Source: Chondrus crispus | Taxonomy: Eukaryota; Rhodophyta; Florideophyceae; Gigartinales; Gigartinaceae | Direction of reading: 5' to 3' | NCBI RefSeq assembly: GCF_000350225.1 | Contig: NW_005179026.1 | Coordinates: 248,001 to 312,000 of the forward strand | Length of the DNA stretch: 64,000 nucleotides | Shown here: piece after piece, positions 11,254 through 20,992 of the stretch | Layout: each line of letters begins with the position of its first letter | Numbering within the stretch: the stretch's first letter is position 1 | Translations under genes and position numbers: made by a program | The notes under the pieces: generated by a model | Seen by the model: the letters and a program-made list of their open reading frames with translations, nothing else | Told to the model about the DNA's origin: nothing | Database searches by the model: none

Positions 11254-11857
11254 ATCCCCCTCCCTAAATTAGATTTAGATTAGATTTATGACAGTAGAGC
11301 CCGAGCTCTACAGTACCTCAGTGCGCGCGCACACGTGTACCCCACGTGTACGGGGGCGCGCGCACACACACGTGTACAACACGTGTGCTGCCAGCCCCGA
11401 CGGCTGACAGCACTACAGTGCAGGCCGACCTGCACTACTGTAATGTTATGATAGGTGACCCTGTACATTAAATATGAGCGGACCGCCGGCGGTGGAGGAC
11501 AACAAGCACGGACTTGTCAAGGATCCTCCACCTTGGTCCGCCCGCTTACTTTTAGGTACTTCCGTCCGTTTTACCTAGGACTAGCACCGCGCGCGGGTTG
11601 AGGACGCGCGTAGCACGCCTACAAGCCGGCTCCGCCTCCGCCCGTTGGTACTGGATCATCACCCAGTACCGCTCCGGGGCGTCGAGGCGTAGAACCGCTC
11701 GCCCGTGCGCGCGTCCTACCCGATCCCGCTCTACCACCGCTACCTCGAGCCCGTGCTCGGTATCGTGGGTGGGCCGTGCTTCTGTCTTCCCGCCGATCGG
11801 GGTCTTTCCGAACTGTCAGTACATACCCCCCTCGTCGTTGGGGGTGATTATACTACA
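11246..11857 (+). repeat. 3' LTR of Gypsy-1 copy A
   Basis: The LTR is about 612 bases, begins TGTAGCATAT directly after a polypurine tract and ends TTATACTACA, so it has the usual TG...CA ends. It contains clustered ACACGTGT-type palindromes, two small hairpins, a TATA-like ATTAAATA and a long transcribed part. The ends and internal motif order match the LTRs of copies B and C, although most of the sequence has diverged. Confidence 0.88.
11388..11480 (+). promoter_or_regulatory. Probable LTR promoter: two hairpins, TACTGTA and a TATA-like box
   Basis: Two stem-loops come first: TGCTGCCAGCC/GGCTGACAGCA with one mismatch, then AGTGCAGG/CCTGCACT (11417-11424 and 11429-11436). A TACTGTA word overlaps the end of the second. 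The block TACATTAAATATGAGCG (11464-11480) then resembles a TATA box and is nearly the same in copies B and C. Promoter function is inferred from position and conservation. Confidence 0.5.
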
Positions 11858-12566
11858 GCGGTGTGAGGGCGAGAGTCTTGTCGGATTCAAGAAGACATCA
11901 AAGAGTGATTGCACGTCATCGTGCACTCGGGAAACTGGGGATACCGCCCCAAAATTAATAAAAAATGGTGTGTTATGCATGCGCTTTGGTTAGGAATTGT
12001 CTCAAAACAGCAACTCAGGGATGGATTAAGCCCCACCTCGAACGAGGTGGCGTTACATCTGTTCTTTGATTGGGGAGAGCGTCTCCTCCAATATTGCATC
12101 AGTAGAGGCAACGCGTATGTCGACAAAGTTTGAGCACAAAGGTTCATCGGGAAGTACTATTTTCAATTAATATATGATTGTAGTTAAGAATAACGGTGGG
12201 GCTGATACTATTCCACTTTCTGGTGAAGCTTTCCCAGATGCGCCACAAATAGAAAAGTCGTTGCTAGGCATATGTTAAAGTGAGAAATATTTCCGTAATA
12301 GTGCTCCTGGAAATATAATGTGAGGTACGATCAGCATTATGTCGTCGATAGTTTGGCTGCAGGAAAATTCTCGAAGTTAGTGGCTGAACTAATTGTAGAC
12401 ATTTTGATAAGTTATATTACTAAAGTAAGATGGCGTGGTTCTGGAAAACGTCCACGTGGCGACAGGGTGGCATACTTGAAATTATTTAACGAGAAGATTT
12501 GAGTTTGTCAACCTTTTTATTTAATCAATAATTGTGTGCAGTGTGCGTAGCACCTGTTGGGGCTTA
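11858..12566. other. Intergenic, nothing recognised
   Basis: Base composition drops sharply from GC-rich to AT-richer directly after the LTR, so this is probably host or older repeat DNA. Only short frames are present and none resembles a known family. The 5-base target duplication of copy A should start at 11858 (GCGGT), but its partner is outside the window. Confidence 0.5.
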
Positions 12567-13193
12567 TTAACAGTCAGTGAGCACCCGGATTTTATCGGGC
12601 ATTTTGGCTGGCATGATAAACTTTAGGCCATGCTTAGCTAACACCAGCTGTGTGAAAAATCGACCTCCGCAGGATAATGAGGCCACAGTTGCGCAGGAAT
12701 TGCCAACCCTCCACTTTTGGACTGCATTTCCAACTTTTTCCTGAAGCACTCTCTCCACATACCTCACGCGCATATTAGTTGAGTTGGCTTTTGGTTTCTG
12801 ATGGTTAATGTGTAAAACGGTCAGGTATGGTACATGCAGAGCTCGTTTCGTCCGATCCGTTGCTCTGTAGAGGGTTATATGACGGATAATATATCCTCCT
12901 TGCATCGCCTGCCAAAACGAAACGAATACGTAAAACGAGCCTTCAAATGGTTCCTGACGAATAGAAAATCCTAGCTGGGGGCACAGCTGACACAGGGACG
13001 TTCCCAAACTCTTTTGCGACACTTGACGTATCCGAAAAAGCCGTTGTGTACCTCTGCACTGCTTGCCGCAAGGAGACCGCAGGATGGCAGGTATGTTGTA
13101 ATCCCAGGAGGTATGGAGCCGAATCAGCGCCAAGACCCTACGATGCTGGCAGAAAAGATGTTCCACCGATGTTCTCAGAATGGTTACGGTCAT
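12567..13193 (-). CDS. Hypothetical 208-residue reading frame, doubtful
   Basis: An open frame with no recognisable domain, signal peptide or repeat. It contains several Cys and basic residues without a clear zinc-binding pattern. Shorter frames overlap it on the other strand, and its neighbourhood holds decayed transposon pieces, so it may be chance or part of an old element. I keep it only because a frame this long is not common in this AT-richer tract. No promoter or start context supports it. Confidence 0.15.
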   Translation of the reverse strand: MTVTILRTSVEHLFCQHRRVLALIRLHTSWDYNIPAILRSPCGKQCRGTQRLFRIRQVSQKSLGTSLCQLCPQLGFSIRQEPFEGSFYVFVSFWQAMQGGYIIRHITLYRATDRTKRALHVPYLTVLHINHQKPKANSTNMRVRYVERVLQEKVGNAVQKWRVGNSCATVASLSCGGRFFTQLVLAKHGLKFIMPAKMPDKIRVLTDC

Positions 13194-15059
13194 CTGTTTG
13201 ATTTGATCCAGAAATATCGGGGACGTCCAGTGTAAAAGTGCAGAGGGGGTAGGTAGTACGACTAATAAAAGACGAAACCTACTAAAGTTTGGACGCTTTT
13301 CAATCCAATTTCGGAAGGGGAAGCTATTCTTTCGGTATTTGTGGATGAGCTAATCCTACCATCTCAATTTGACAACATAACTGCTACGGTGCTATTGAAC
13401 ATCCCCGCCGTCCTTCATACATATCAAACAAGAGCTGAATCTCGAAATATAGATAAATGACACTACACGGAACCAGAAACTCGGAGAAATGTGACTTCAT
13501 GAGGCGCGGCTCTGTTTTGACAATTACTATCGTAGACAATCTCGTCTATGGAGAATCAATTCCATCAATATGATCCCTTGAGAGGATATGGAAGAATGGT
13601 CACAATTTGACGATTCTATATGGACTAATTTCAATGGCCACCTATCTGCCTCAGATGTGAGAGTCCAGTACAGCTTTCGTAGCTGTCTATACATCATCAA
13701 TGAAGGGCGCTTTGGTAAGCTTCCAAACGTCTCAGTAGGCGCACTTTCTCCACCGATGGATCGCTGGCTTCTTCTATTTAAAAAAGGCAGTGTGGCATCA
13801 AGCACCGAATCAAAAACGTCGCCCATAACGAATACATCCAGCTCTGAAGACCTTTTTGCTGTAGCTAGACAGCTACGCGTGAGCTGCAATCTATCCGAGT
13901 AGAAACAGGAGAGAATGTACGCCTGCTTTCATGCAACGACGTTATGAGGGCGAGATATTTGCTTGTCAAACGTTTCTGGTTCCAAATGGGCCCATCTTTT
14001 CTCATCTTTGGACGATCGTACTGTCGCCAAAGCTATTGGAGCAGTACTTGCTTCCGAAGGAATAATTTTAAAGAAACTCAGCGCACGCTTCCGAGTATGC
14101 GTTCATGCTGATGAGGTTCAGAGGCTCCTTGCATGTATGATTTCAGTGGGAAAGGGGACTACGTTTGCAGATTGGATACGCCCGGCTATACTGAGACAAG
14201 AGCATGCTCGGAATCTGTCACCAAACGTTTTCAAAAACGCAAGGCTATATATTAGAATGGTACTGTAATGGTCTTTATCCTACATATGTGGCTACAATCC
14301 GTAGAGCTCTATGGACTGACTGACACTGTGCTAATGATTTCATCCCAGAAGAAGACAAACTCATGGAAAGGTTTGGCGACCGCCTCCGGAGGCCGTTTGG
14401 CCGACATATTTCCTATGTGCAATGACTTGGAAACACTGCCGCAGCCTTCTATTGAAGAGACTTTAAGTGAGAACTCTTGAATACTCAAGATATGACCTCG
14501 TTCTATTTGTATATGTAATAATGCTTCTTCTTTTATTATTAGTAATAAGTCTTCCCACACATGGATCCTCCAACTCCGGAAAGCTTGTGCACCTTCCCCG
14601 TTGCGTCAGGGTGTGACAGGTATAGTGCAGTATTTTACCTCGACTTGTTGCATATTTGCCTAATAATGTTACACTGTACTACTTTGGTACTGTAACGCGA
14701 ATGTCAATACCATCACATCGTGTGATGGACGGAAGCCGAAACACACTTCACTGCCCCCTTTCCGCTCATCTCCCTTCTCCAAATCCCGATGTACTGTGAC
14801 GGAAACAATCGCGACTATTGAAGTTTTGTTATCCTAGTTTCCTGCCTCCTGTGCATCTGGACATGTTCCGTGTATTTTGCTCTCAGTTTGTGTCCCCGGA
14901 CAACTTCTGACAGGTACAGGACGACTCACAGTTAGTCTCATCTTCGGTAGCGCAATACAGCGTAAGCTCAGTGCACTCCTGCCGATGGAGGGCCGTCTAT
15001 CTCAAGACAGCGTGCCTCACGACTGCTCAGTCTATATTGGAAAATTCTTAACTTGAAAA
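13194..15059. other. Intergenic, short frames only
   Basis: Frames of 60-120 residues occur on both strands, for example 13527-13889 (-), 13588-13902 (+) and 13963-14268 (+). None shows a domain I recognise and neighbouring ones do not add up to a known gene. They could be remnants of an old transposon or exons of an unrecognised gene. TACTGTA words occur near 14258 and 14690. Confidence 0.4.
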
Positions 15060-15540
15060 ATAGGGGGGGTCGCGATATAAGAGCACTTTGAATAAGAACG
15101 ACCTCGCAGTAAGAGCACCATTTTCGCTTGGCACGGTATCATAGCTTCAAGCACCATCAAACACTGTAATTTCTATCACAAAGTCCCTTTCTCGCCTGGT
15201 ATTTCAAACGCATCTCAGAAGTCCCGCCCACAGTCCGCCTGTTCCATTTCTCCGACGCACGGATCAATACGGTGCTCCGAAATGACCTCTCACTTTCCAC
15301 CGGTGGCTCACGGCTCGCTGAAGAGGCGCAAGCGCCTTCCGTTGAAAGAGAAAGCCGAGGCTGCGCGTTGTCTTCAAAATGGCGCGAGCGCCTCTTCTGT
15401 GATGAAGCGTTTTGGAATTGGCCGCAGCACGGGTCCAGGCAACTGCTTATTGGTGAGATGCTACAGCGTTCTAAGGAGTAAAATAGGCATCCTGTGCGGG
15501 ATTCTTGAATAGTAGCAACCTCGGATTAAGAGCAGTATGA
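15060..15540 (+). pseudogene. Remnant of a pogo/Tigger-like transposon with a CENP-B-type helix-turn-helix
   Basis: The frame 15282-15512 begins with the pattern KRRKRLPLKEKAEAARCL...VMKRFGIGRST. This fits the N-terminal psq/CENP-B helix-turn-helix of Tigger and pogo transposases: a basic start, E-K-x-E, then an F-G-I-G-R-S-T recognition helix. No DDE domain follows, so only the 5' part survives. The DNA around it repeats ACCTCG...TAAGAGCA (near 15101 and 15519), like the subterminal repeats of such elements. Both copies have the same orientation, so I cannot define paired ends. The remainder appears to have been lost. Confidence 0.5.
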
Positions 15541-15973
15541 AGGGGTTGACACCGGGTGCTCCTATATCGTGTCCACTACCCTTGTCATGATCTAACCACA
15601 TACAGTACCAAGGGTACTGTATGTGGTTAGATCATGACTGTGAGCACAACTTTTGCATAATATGCAATACATATTATGTACTCACGCCAATGCTGCACTG
15701 CACTTCAACATTCTTTCGCCAATTATTGATTCTGAACATGAATGCACAGATTTCGATTCATTTATCAGAAAAACTACAATATAGGACGCTCTACGATATA
15801 GGACGCTCCTGTCGTGGGCCCCGACGTCTCATTCACATGAATCGTAACGTCCTTAACAACTGGGGGCAAAAAGAGTAGAATTCGTAAATTCCCCAAGGTC
15901 GGGGTCGACGTCAGTGGAGCTTAAATCGGACTCCCCTATTCGTGAAGTCTCTCATCTCTGAGAGTGAAAGGAC
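15541..15973. other. Gap with a large palindrome, otherwise nothing recognised
   Basis: Apart from the 55-base palindrome at 15584-15638 I see no gene. It lies just downstream of the 3' end of the secreted-protein gene, which is read on the - strand, so part of it may be that gene's 3' untranslated region. Confidence 0.4.
15584..15638. repeat. Perfect 55-base palindrome (26-base arms, 3-base loop)
   Basis: The left arm 15584-15609 is the exact reverse complement of the right arm 15613-15638. The loop is AAG and the core reads CAGTACC-AAG-GGTACTG. If transcribed it would form one long perfect hairpin. Arms this perfect point to recent formation or active upkeep. The same core arms occur alone at 18507-18522. 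Confidence 0.9.
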
Positions 15974-16606
15974 TTAATGATGATCGCAGCATTCATATTT
16001 CTGATAGTAGCTACCAGAATACCTCTCGGTATCTTGCATCCTGTGCGAGTAGTAAGGGGTGCCGCACTTGAAGATATGACAGTAGTAGAGGTGCTTGCAC
16101 GCCTTCTCAGCCAAATGCTCGTACGTGCATTTGCACGGGCAGGGCTTCTTGGTCGTTGTTGTCGTTGTCGTTGTTGTCGTCGTGGCCGGCTTCGTCGGCG
16201 GCGGATGATAGTAGTCACAGCACGTCTTCCCGGGGTAGTAGCCGTCGTAACACTCCTGAAGATAGCAACGGTGCAAAAAGCTCCTGTTCCCGCACTGCTT
16301 GACGGCGACTTTGATTTTATGTCCAGTAAAGCATTTGCAAGGGCACGGCGGCGGCTTGTGAGGCGGCTTGTGAGGAGGCTTGTAAGGAGGCCTGTGAGGC
16401 GGCTTGTGAGGAGGCCTGTGAGGAGGCCTGTGAGGAGGCCTGTGAGGAGGCCTGTGAGGCGGCTTGCGGTGCTTCGGCGGGGGCTTGTAGTAGTCCTCGT
16501 AATAAGCCGACCGGCTATCCTGCTCCAAAGTAGGATTGGAGCCGAACTCGGCGGCAAGGCATACGGTAGCCAAAGCCAGAAGGACGAAAAGTGTAGCAGT
16601 ATTCAT
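15974..16606 (-). CDS. Secreted Pro/His-rich protein with two CPCKC cysteine domains
   Basis: An intact, intronless 210-residue protein. Residues 1-18 (MNTATLFVLLALATVCLA) form a clear signal peptide, so it should be secreted. Residues 41-87 are a PPH(R/K) tandem repeat like that of cell-wall or matrix proteins. Two related cysteine domains follow: residues 88-131 and 156-208. Each has CPCKC, then single Cys residues with a constant C-x4-C pair, and ends in CCD. Each has eight Cys, consistent with disulfides. A run of 11 Thr (142-152) joins them like a mucin linker. I chose ATG 16604-16606 because the signal peptide starts there; an in-frame GTG three codons upstream is less likely. A TATA box lies about 100 bases upstream. 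The function is unknown, and a wall, adhesion or matrix role is inference. Confidence 0.75.
   Translation of the reverse strand: MNTATLFVLLALATVCLAAEFGSNPTLEQDSRSAYYEDYYKPPPKHRKPPHRPPHRPPHRPPHRPPHKPPHRPPYKPPHKPPHKPPPCPCKCFTGHKIKVAVKQCGNRSFLHRCYLQECYDGYYPGKTCCDYYHPPPTKPATTTTTTTTTTTKKPCPCKCTYEHLAEKACKHLYYCHIFKCGTPYYSHRMQDTERYSGSYYQKYECCDHH
16352..16462 (-). repeat. Coding minisatellite, 12-base unit encoding PPH(R/K)
   Basis: About nine tandem copies of a 12-base unit, on the + strand GAGGCCTGTGAG and variants, encode Pro-Pro-His-Arg/Lys/Tyr-type units. Units differ at third positions and at Arg/Lys, and all keep frame. The copy number is likely to vary between individuals. Confidence 0.8.
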
Positions 16607-16705
16607 GGTGTGCACTGAGCAGGGGTGAGACTTGAGGTATCAGCACGTTGGTGGTTGGAGCGATGGAGAGAGTGAAAAGGGTCTCGGTCTGAAGGAAACC
16701 CCGCC

Positions 16706-16712
16706 TTATATA
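16706..16712 (-). promoter_or_regulatory. TATA box of the secreted-protein gene
   Basis: Read on the - strand the sequence is CTATATAAGG, a consensus-quality TATA box. It lies about 100 bases upstream of the chosen ATG, leaving room for a transcription start near 16675 and a 5' leader of about 70 bases. No other TATA of this quality is seen close by. Confidence 0.6.
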
Positions 16713-16719
16713 GATATTT

Positions 16720-18715
16720 GTGGCACGCTTCATGCTAACACTTCCGGGCTTCAGCAGGTTCAGTTTGAAGGGTTGAATTTTTTTGATGCGATGCTGAGGT
16801 TTGAACAGAGTTCTTTGCAATGAAAATCAATGTATTGTGCTGCACATATTCCGAGGTGACAGTAAGTTGAGCCGCCAACTCGAGGTTTCGATATGAGCTT
16901 GGAGAAGAGACATCCTCTTCAGACTTCAAATTTTGTTTTTGTCGTGCTCCGTCAGAGCAAAGGATTTTGCTGTATTTCTTCAAGGTCTTGTGCTTTGTCA
17001 TAACTTGTTCACATTCCGTAAAGCAAGTACCTGTCAAGATTCTTGTCATAGCCTCATAGCAGGTGATCAAGTACAATAAGCCTGATTTCTTTAATTAAAA
17101 ATTACATCCAAACGAGCTCAGCTTCATGGCCGAGTACATCCTGTTTGTCGTAGAAGGACGATGACAGGAATATGTCTTCTGTGGGCCCTTGCGTGGATAA
17201 CAAGTCGAGACACTTTTCTATCACCAGCAACACAGCTACATCGTACAGCACCTCTGCACTGTACTCTGAAGACATATTTGTTGATTTCCAGCGCAGCAAA
17301 AGACTTCTGTCAAAACAACGTGAAAAGTACAAATATCTTTACCGTCATTCCTTCATAGAGGTGAGATTTTCTTTGTGAAGGCAGTAGGGGACAATTGCTG
17401 AGTTAGTTCATTCAAATATGATCACTCGCAGTCCTTCTTTACGACCATATAAAATTTGAGCGGGACGCATCGTTGACAAAGGATTGTCATATATGCCTAA
17501 GAATGTGACCAAACAGAAACGAAAAAGTTCTTTGATGCTGGCCAAATTGAGCTCAACACTAGAAAATGCCAAAACGCACATTGATGTCACCCTCACTGGG
17601 ATACTCGCCTTACAAACAACTCGAAATGGACGAGACTAAATTTTGCCAGTATGAAAGCTTGGCGAAACGGGCAAGGGGCTTAGTAGGGGCATGACATCCG
17701 GTTTCAAGGAGAGCAGCAAATTCAGATATGTGTGTGATCCCTGCGAGATTGCTTGCAGACTGTAGTCTCGCTTCGTGGTGAAGATCGCGACCTGGTTTAT
17801 AACTTTACGTTTTATCCGGTCAAAAGACATTCATATTGATGTAAGCTCTTTCCCTTGAGCATTGTCACATGTTTATGATAAAGAGCAATCCGTACAACGG
17901 GATGACGGACTTGGTTAACAGCCCTATGTCAGTGGCTCTACGATACTCACTCCTGATGTTCCAGGCTATAAAGCTCCTGATTTACGAAACTCACCCCAGT
18001 GCACCTGGAAATGGCACAGCTTCTTTTTGTAACGCGTTCGTGTGACATGATTAACTATTCGCTCTTCTGGATGGCCTTACTTTGCCGCTGTATTAGCTCA
18101 CTAGCCTCCTTTACCTCACATGTACTGTATTACATATCAATACCGTGTAAGAGACATTGCATGCACTTAGCCATCAAGCCCCGCGGACTCAGGAAGGAAG
18201 TTTATTCTAAGGAATCCAGAAACATGAAGCCAGAAATATGCAACGAAAAGTCGAAATTTACGCATTCTGAGAACTCCAGCATAATTATGTTTTCTCTTGC
18301 CCAGCAGCATGGGCTTGAGGACTAATTGCCTTGCGGGAAGAATACAATGGCGTGAAGAAGAGTTTGTCGAACGCTCTCTCTCACACACACCCACACATTT
18401 TCGAAATGAAGTCTGTCAACAACCGTCACATGTGGTACAGTAATGACCACTGCTCAATGTCTTAGCATAAAATCACTGTCTAGTCTGAAGAAAACATTTC
18501 GAGGTACAGTACCAGGGTACTGCTCGTGCTGCTCACTTCGGCGGGATTGCCTTTGCAGACGACAGCAAATTAAACCTGCTCTTGACTTATGACGATTATG
18601 GTAGAGTAGAGACCCGAGAGGACTTTACGTTTTCACGAACATGCAAGTAGCAGGGTTGCAAGGTGTTGCAGAACAAGTGGATGCTCACAATTTTGGGCAT
18701 AGTGCAACGTGGTGC
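16720..18715. other. Intergenic, nothing recognised
   Basis: AT-richer DNA with short frames on both strands and no domain I recognise. It holds TACTGTA-type words near 18121, 18433 and 18505 and a short palindrome with CAGTACC/GGTACTG arms at 18507-18522. Confidence 0.45.
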
Positions 18716-18718
18716 AAT

Positions 18719-19313
18719 GGGCGACTCTGAAAAACATAAAAACACATTTTGTGTATGCGCAAATCCGCCGATTTTGATTGAGTCGGAGGTGTTTGTGCAT
18801 ACACAAACCGCCGATTTGCTCTTCGTTCCCCTCCCGATGTAATTGTTTGTGCACAGACACAAACGCACATCCGCACCCACCTATACCACCCTATATCATA
18901 CCATGTGCTCAAATATTTCTCTGCGATCTGTCCGATCAACCCATCCCACCCCTCGGCAACCTCATTCCTATTTCGATCTGGCCTCCCTCCACACTTTCCC
19001 TCCGTCGTATCAGCCGCTGTCCAACCCCGCAGCCCAACGTCTACATGGCTCATGTTGCCGACTCCGACGAGGAGCCGGCACCCGATATTTGTCCCCAAGC
19101 CGGCGGCTCCTTCGTCAGTATCATAGGATAGGGCGTGAAGGGGGTACCGCAATCCGTCCGCCGGCGTGCTGACACCTCACTGAGGGTGAATTGGCATTAA
19201 ATGTGTCTTACACAAATTTTTGTTCACATGCATTTCCGTGCCAAGGCACAAAATACGACACACATACACAAGGAAATTTGTGTGTACACAATTTATGTTT
19301 TTCGGAGTCGCCC
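18719..19313. mobile_element. Non-autonomous DNA element (MITE-like), 595 bases
   Basis: The ends are inverted repeats of about 22 bases reading GGGCGACTCYGAAAAACATA inward, with one mismatch. They are flanked by the direct repeat AAT at 18716-18718 and 19314-19316. A 3-base target duplication suits the PIF/Harbinger superfamily, although the usual target is TWA. Inside, several TTTGTG/CACAAA pieces form nested inverted repeats near both ends. No transposase is present. The open frames inside look like chance. Confidence 0.65.
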
Positions 19314-19316
19314 AAT

Positions 19317-20992
19317 ATTCGACAGCGTGCCGCATAAATGCTACACGTTAGAAGACCTTTGTTTCGAGTTGTGCAGAATGCATTGTAGGATACATCCAAC
19401 ATCCAACAACGGTATCTGTGTGTGTGAAAGAAAGAGAAACCCCGTGAATCCGTCTGGATGCAGCTACATTCACACAAATTTGCCTCAGGAGCCTAATTCA
19501 CAACACAGACTGTTGGTATATACTGTACAGTACTCTTAGGTGCTTGTCATGCCAGAAGGGGCAACGTCGTGGATGTGAATTAGGGCGTAATGTGCACCTG
19601 AGGTAAAGGAGGGATTTGTAGGGCTGTAAGAATGCGCCGGGACCCAAAGTTGAGAGCCTCCCGAAAATCCATGCAGTGAACAAAACCAAGGTCGTGATGG
19701 GAAGGGGCTAACATCGTGATGTGAGGCTGTGAAAATAGTTACAGTAAGGGTACAGCACAAGGCGAAAGAGAGGGTCTGAAGTTGAATGTTGAGGTTACAG
19801 TGAAGCTTTACTTAATTAAACCCTATTCCTGAAGACTGCATTGGATGTTACTGTACGGGAACGATGCGCCGAAGCAAATTCAAAGACACAGAGTGCGCAC
19901 AACCTGAATGGTGCAGAGATGACCTCACCATTACTGTACGTTTATGTTCTTGTGCTGTTCAATACAGTAAGGTTACATACTACTGTATGATACGTATCGT
20001 GTGGCATCAATACTGTATGGGAAGGACGGACTTAGCCCCCCACCTAGCATGCTAGGGAGATTGGATGTCGATGACAGCATGATAGGGAGGTTCAATATGA
20101 TTCTGTAGATGGAAGGCTTCACGACATAATATGTCGTGTCATATTATGAAGACCCTCTGTCAAAATGGAAAGCCAATGCTGTAGAATATTTAGCGGGGTG
20201 CATGAAAATAATGTACCCTGGGTACCCTTGGGTACAGTGATTGTGATGATTATCTACTTACCCCCAAGAAAGGAGGTACAATGAACAGCAATGCACTGTG
20301 ATGTCAGGCAGTTGCATCTAAACAAAGTTTTGATCGCTTTGGTTTGCCTTGCTCTTGCTCTTACCGCAATTATACATTTCCACTAGAATGGGAAAACGCA
20401 GATCTGGCGAGCAAGGTTTCCGAAACAGGAGGCAACAGTGCAAGAGTGCGGAACTGTTCCCCCAGCCGACTTTGGCACCGACTTTGGCAACAACATAAAT
20501 GGTGACTTGCATTACTAATCGTCAACCACTGCTGGTTGCTGGAGTTCGACGATTTGCACCGTTGCGTGCAAATCTCAAAAGTGGTGCTTGTCGAAAAAAA
20601 GGTGTTCTTGCAAGCGCAAAGTGTCTTTTCCCTCAGGGCAGTTGGAGAAATGAAGCGGCGGTACACAATTTTGATTGTACGTACAAGTCGCAAGATACAG
20701 TACTGTACTGTAGTAATCTCTATGATAGTACAGTATGACTTAAACTCGGGCATGCTAAGACACTCCCTAGTTTCAGTTGCTGGACTTTGGGCTTTGTCAT
20801 CATGCTCGACAGGCGTTGTAGATGCAGACCTGAGGCCTCGTAGATTTTAATCTGCGAAGGGCATCTGCTGTATCCTTTCTCATTACGAAATCTGTAGTAA
20901 TCAAGCATTTCGTGGAATCACAGAAGGCTCTGCCGATACATGCACTCCCATTTTCTTTGTGGCTTCATGAACGCCAAAATCCCCCAGCGTGT
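19317..20992. other. Intergenic, rich in TACTGTA words and small palindromes
   Basis: I see no gene. About a dozen TACTGTA/TACAGTA words fall here. A perfect 19-base palindrome, CACGACATA-A-TATGTCGTG, lies at 20120-20138. Just before it, two similar 18-base pieces (GCATG.TAGGGAG.TT) form an imperfect direct repeat near 20048-20090. Alternating GGGTACC pieces lie near 20215-20235. Confidence 0.45.

Larger units (their letters stand above)
1..11857 (+). mobile_element. Gypsy-1 copy A, Ty3/Gypsy chromodomain retrotransposon, left end outside window
   Basis: The order gag, protease, reverse transcriptase, RNase H, integrase, chromodomain is that of a Ty3/Gypsy element. A noncoding tract of about 2 kb follows, then a long reading frame on the opposite strand, a purine-rich tract (GAGAGGGGGGCC) and a 3' LTR at 11246-11857. 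The 5' LTR and the start of gag lie before base 1, so no LTR age can be given. Gag resembles copies B and C, but the LTR differs clearly from theirs, so this is a separate subfamily. The copy looks largely intact with a few breaks. Its layout matches copy B, which is complete inside this window at about 13 kb. Confidence 0.9.

Noticed and set aside
15977-16618. A 213-residue Arg-rich frame on the + strand
   Set aside because: It is the exact shadow of the secreted-protein gene. That gene has a signal peptide, ordered cysteines and a TATA box, and this frame has none.
16735-17076. Extra exon or upstream gene for the secreted protein
   Set aside because: The frame has no domain, lies beyond a good TATA box, and the signal peptide already marks the start of the gene.
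18685-19152. A 155-residue frame within the MITE
   Set aside because: It crosses the inverted repeat end of the element and has no domain; it is likely chance.
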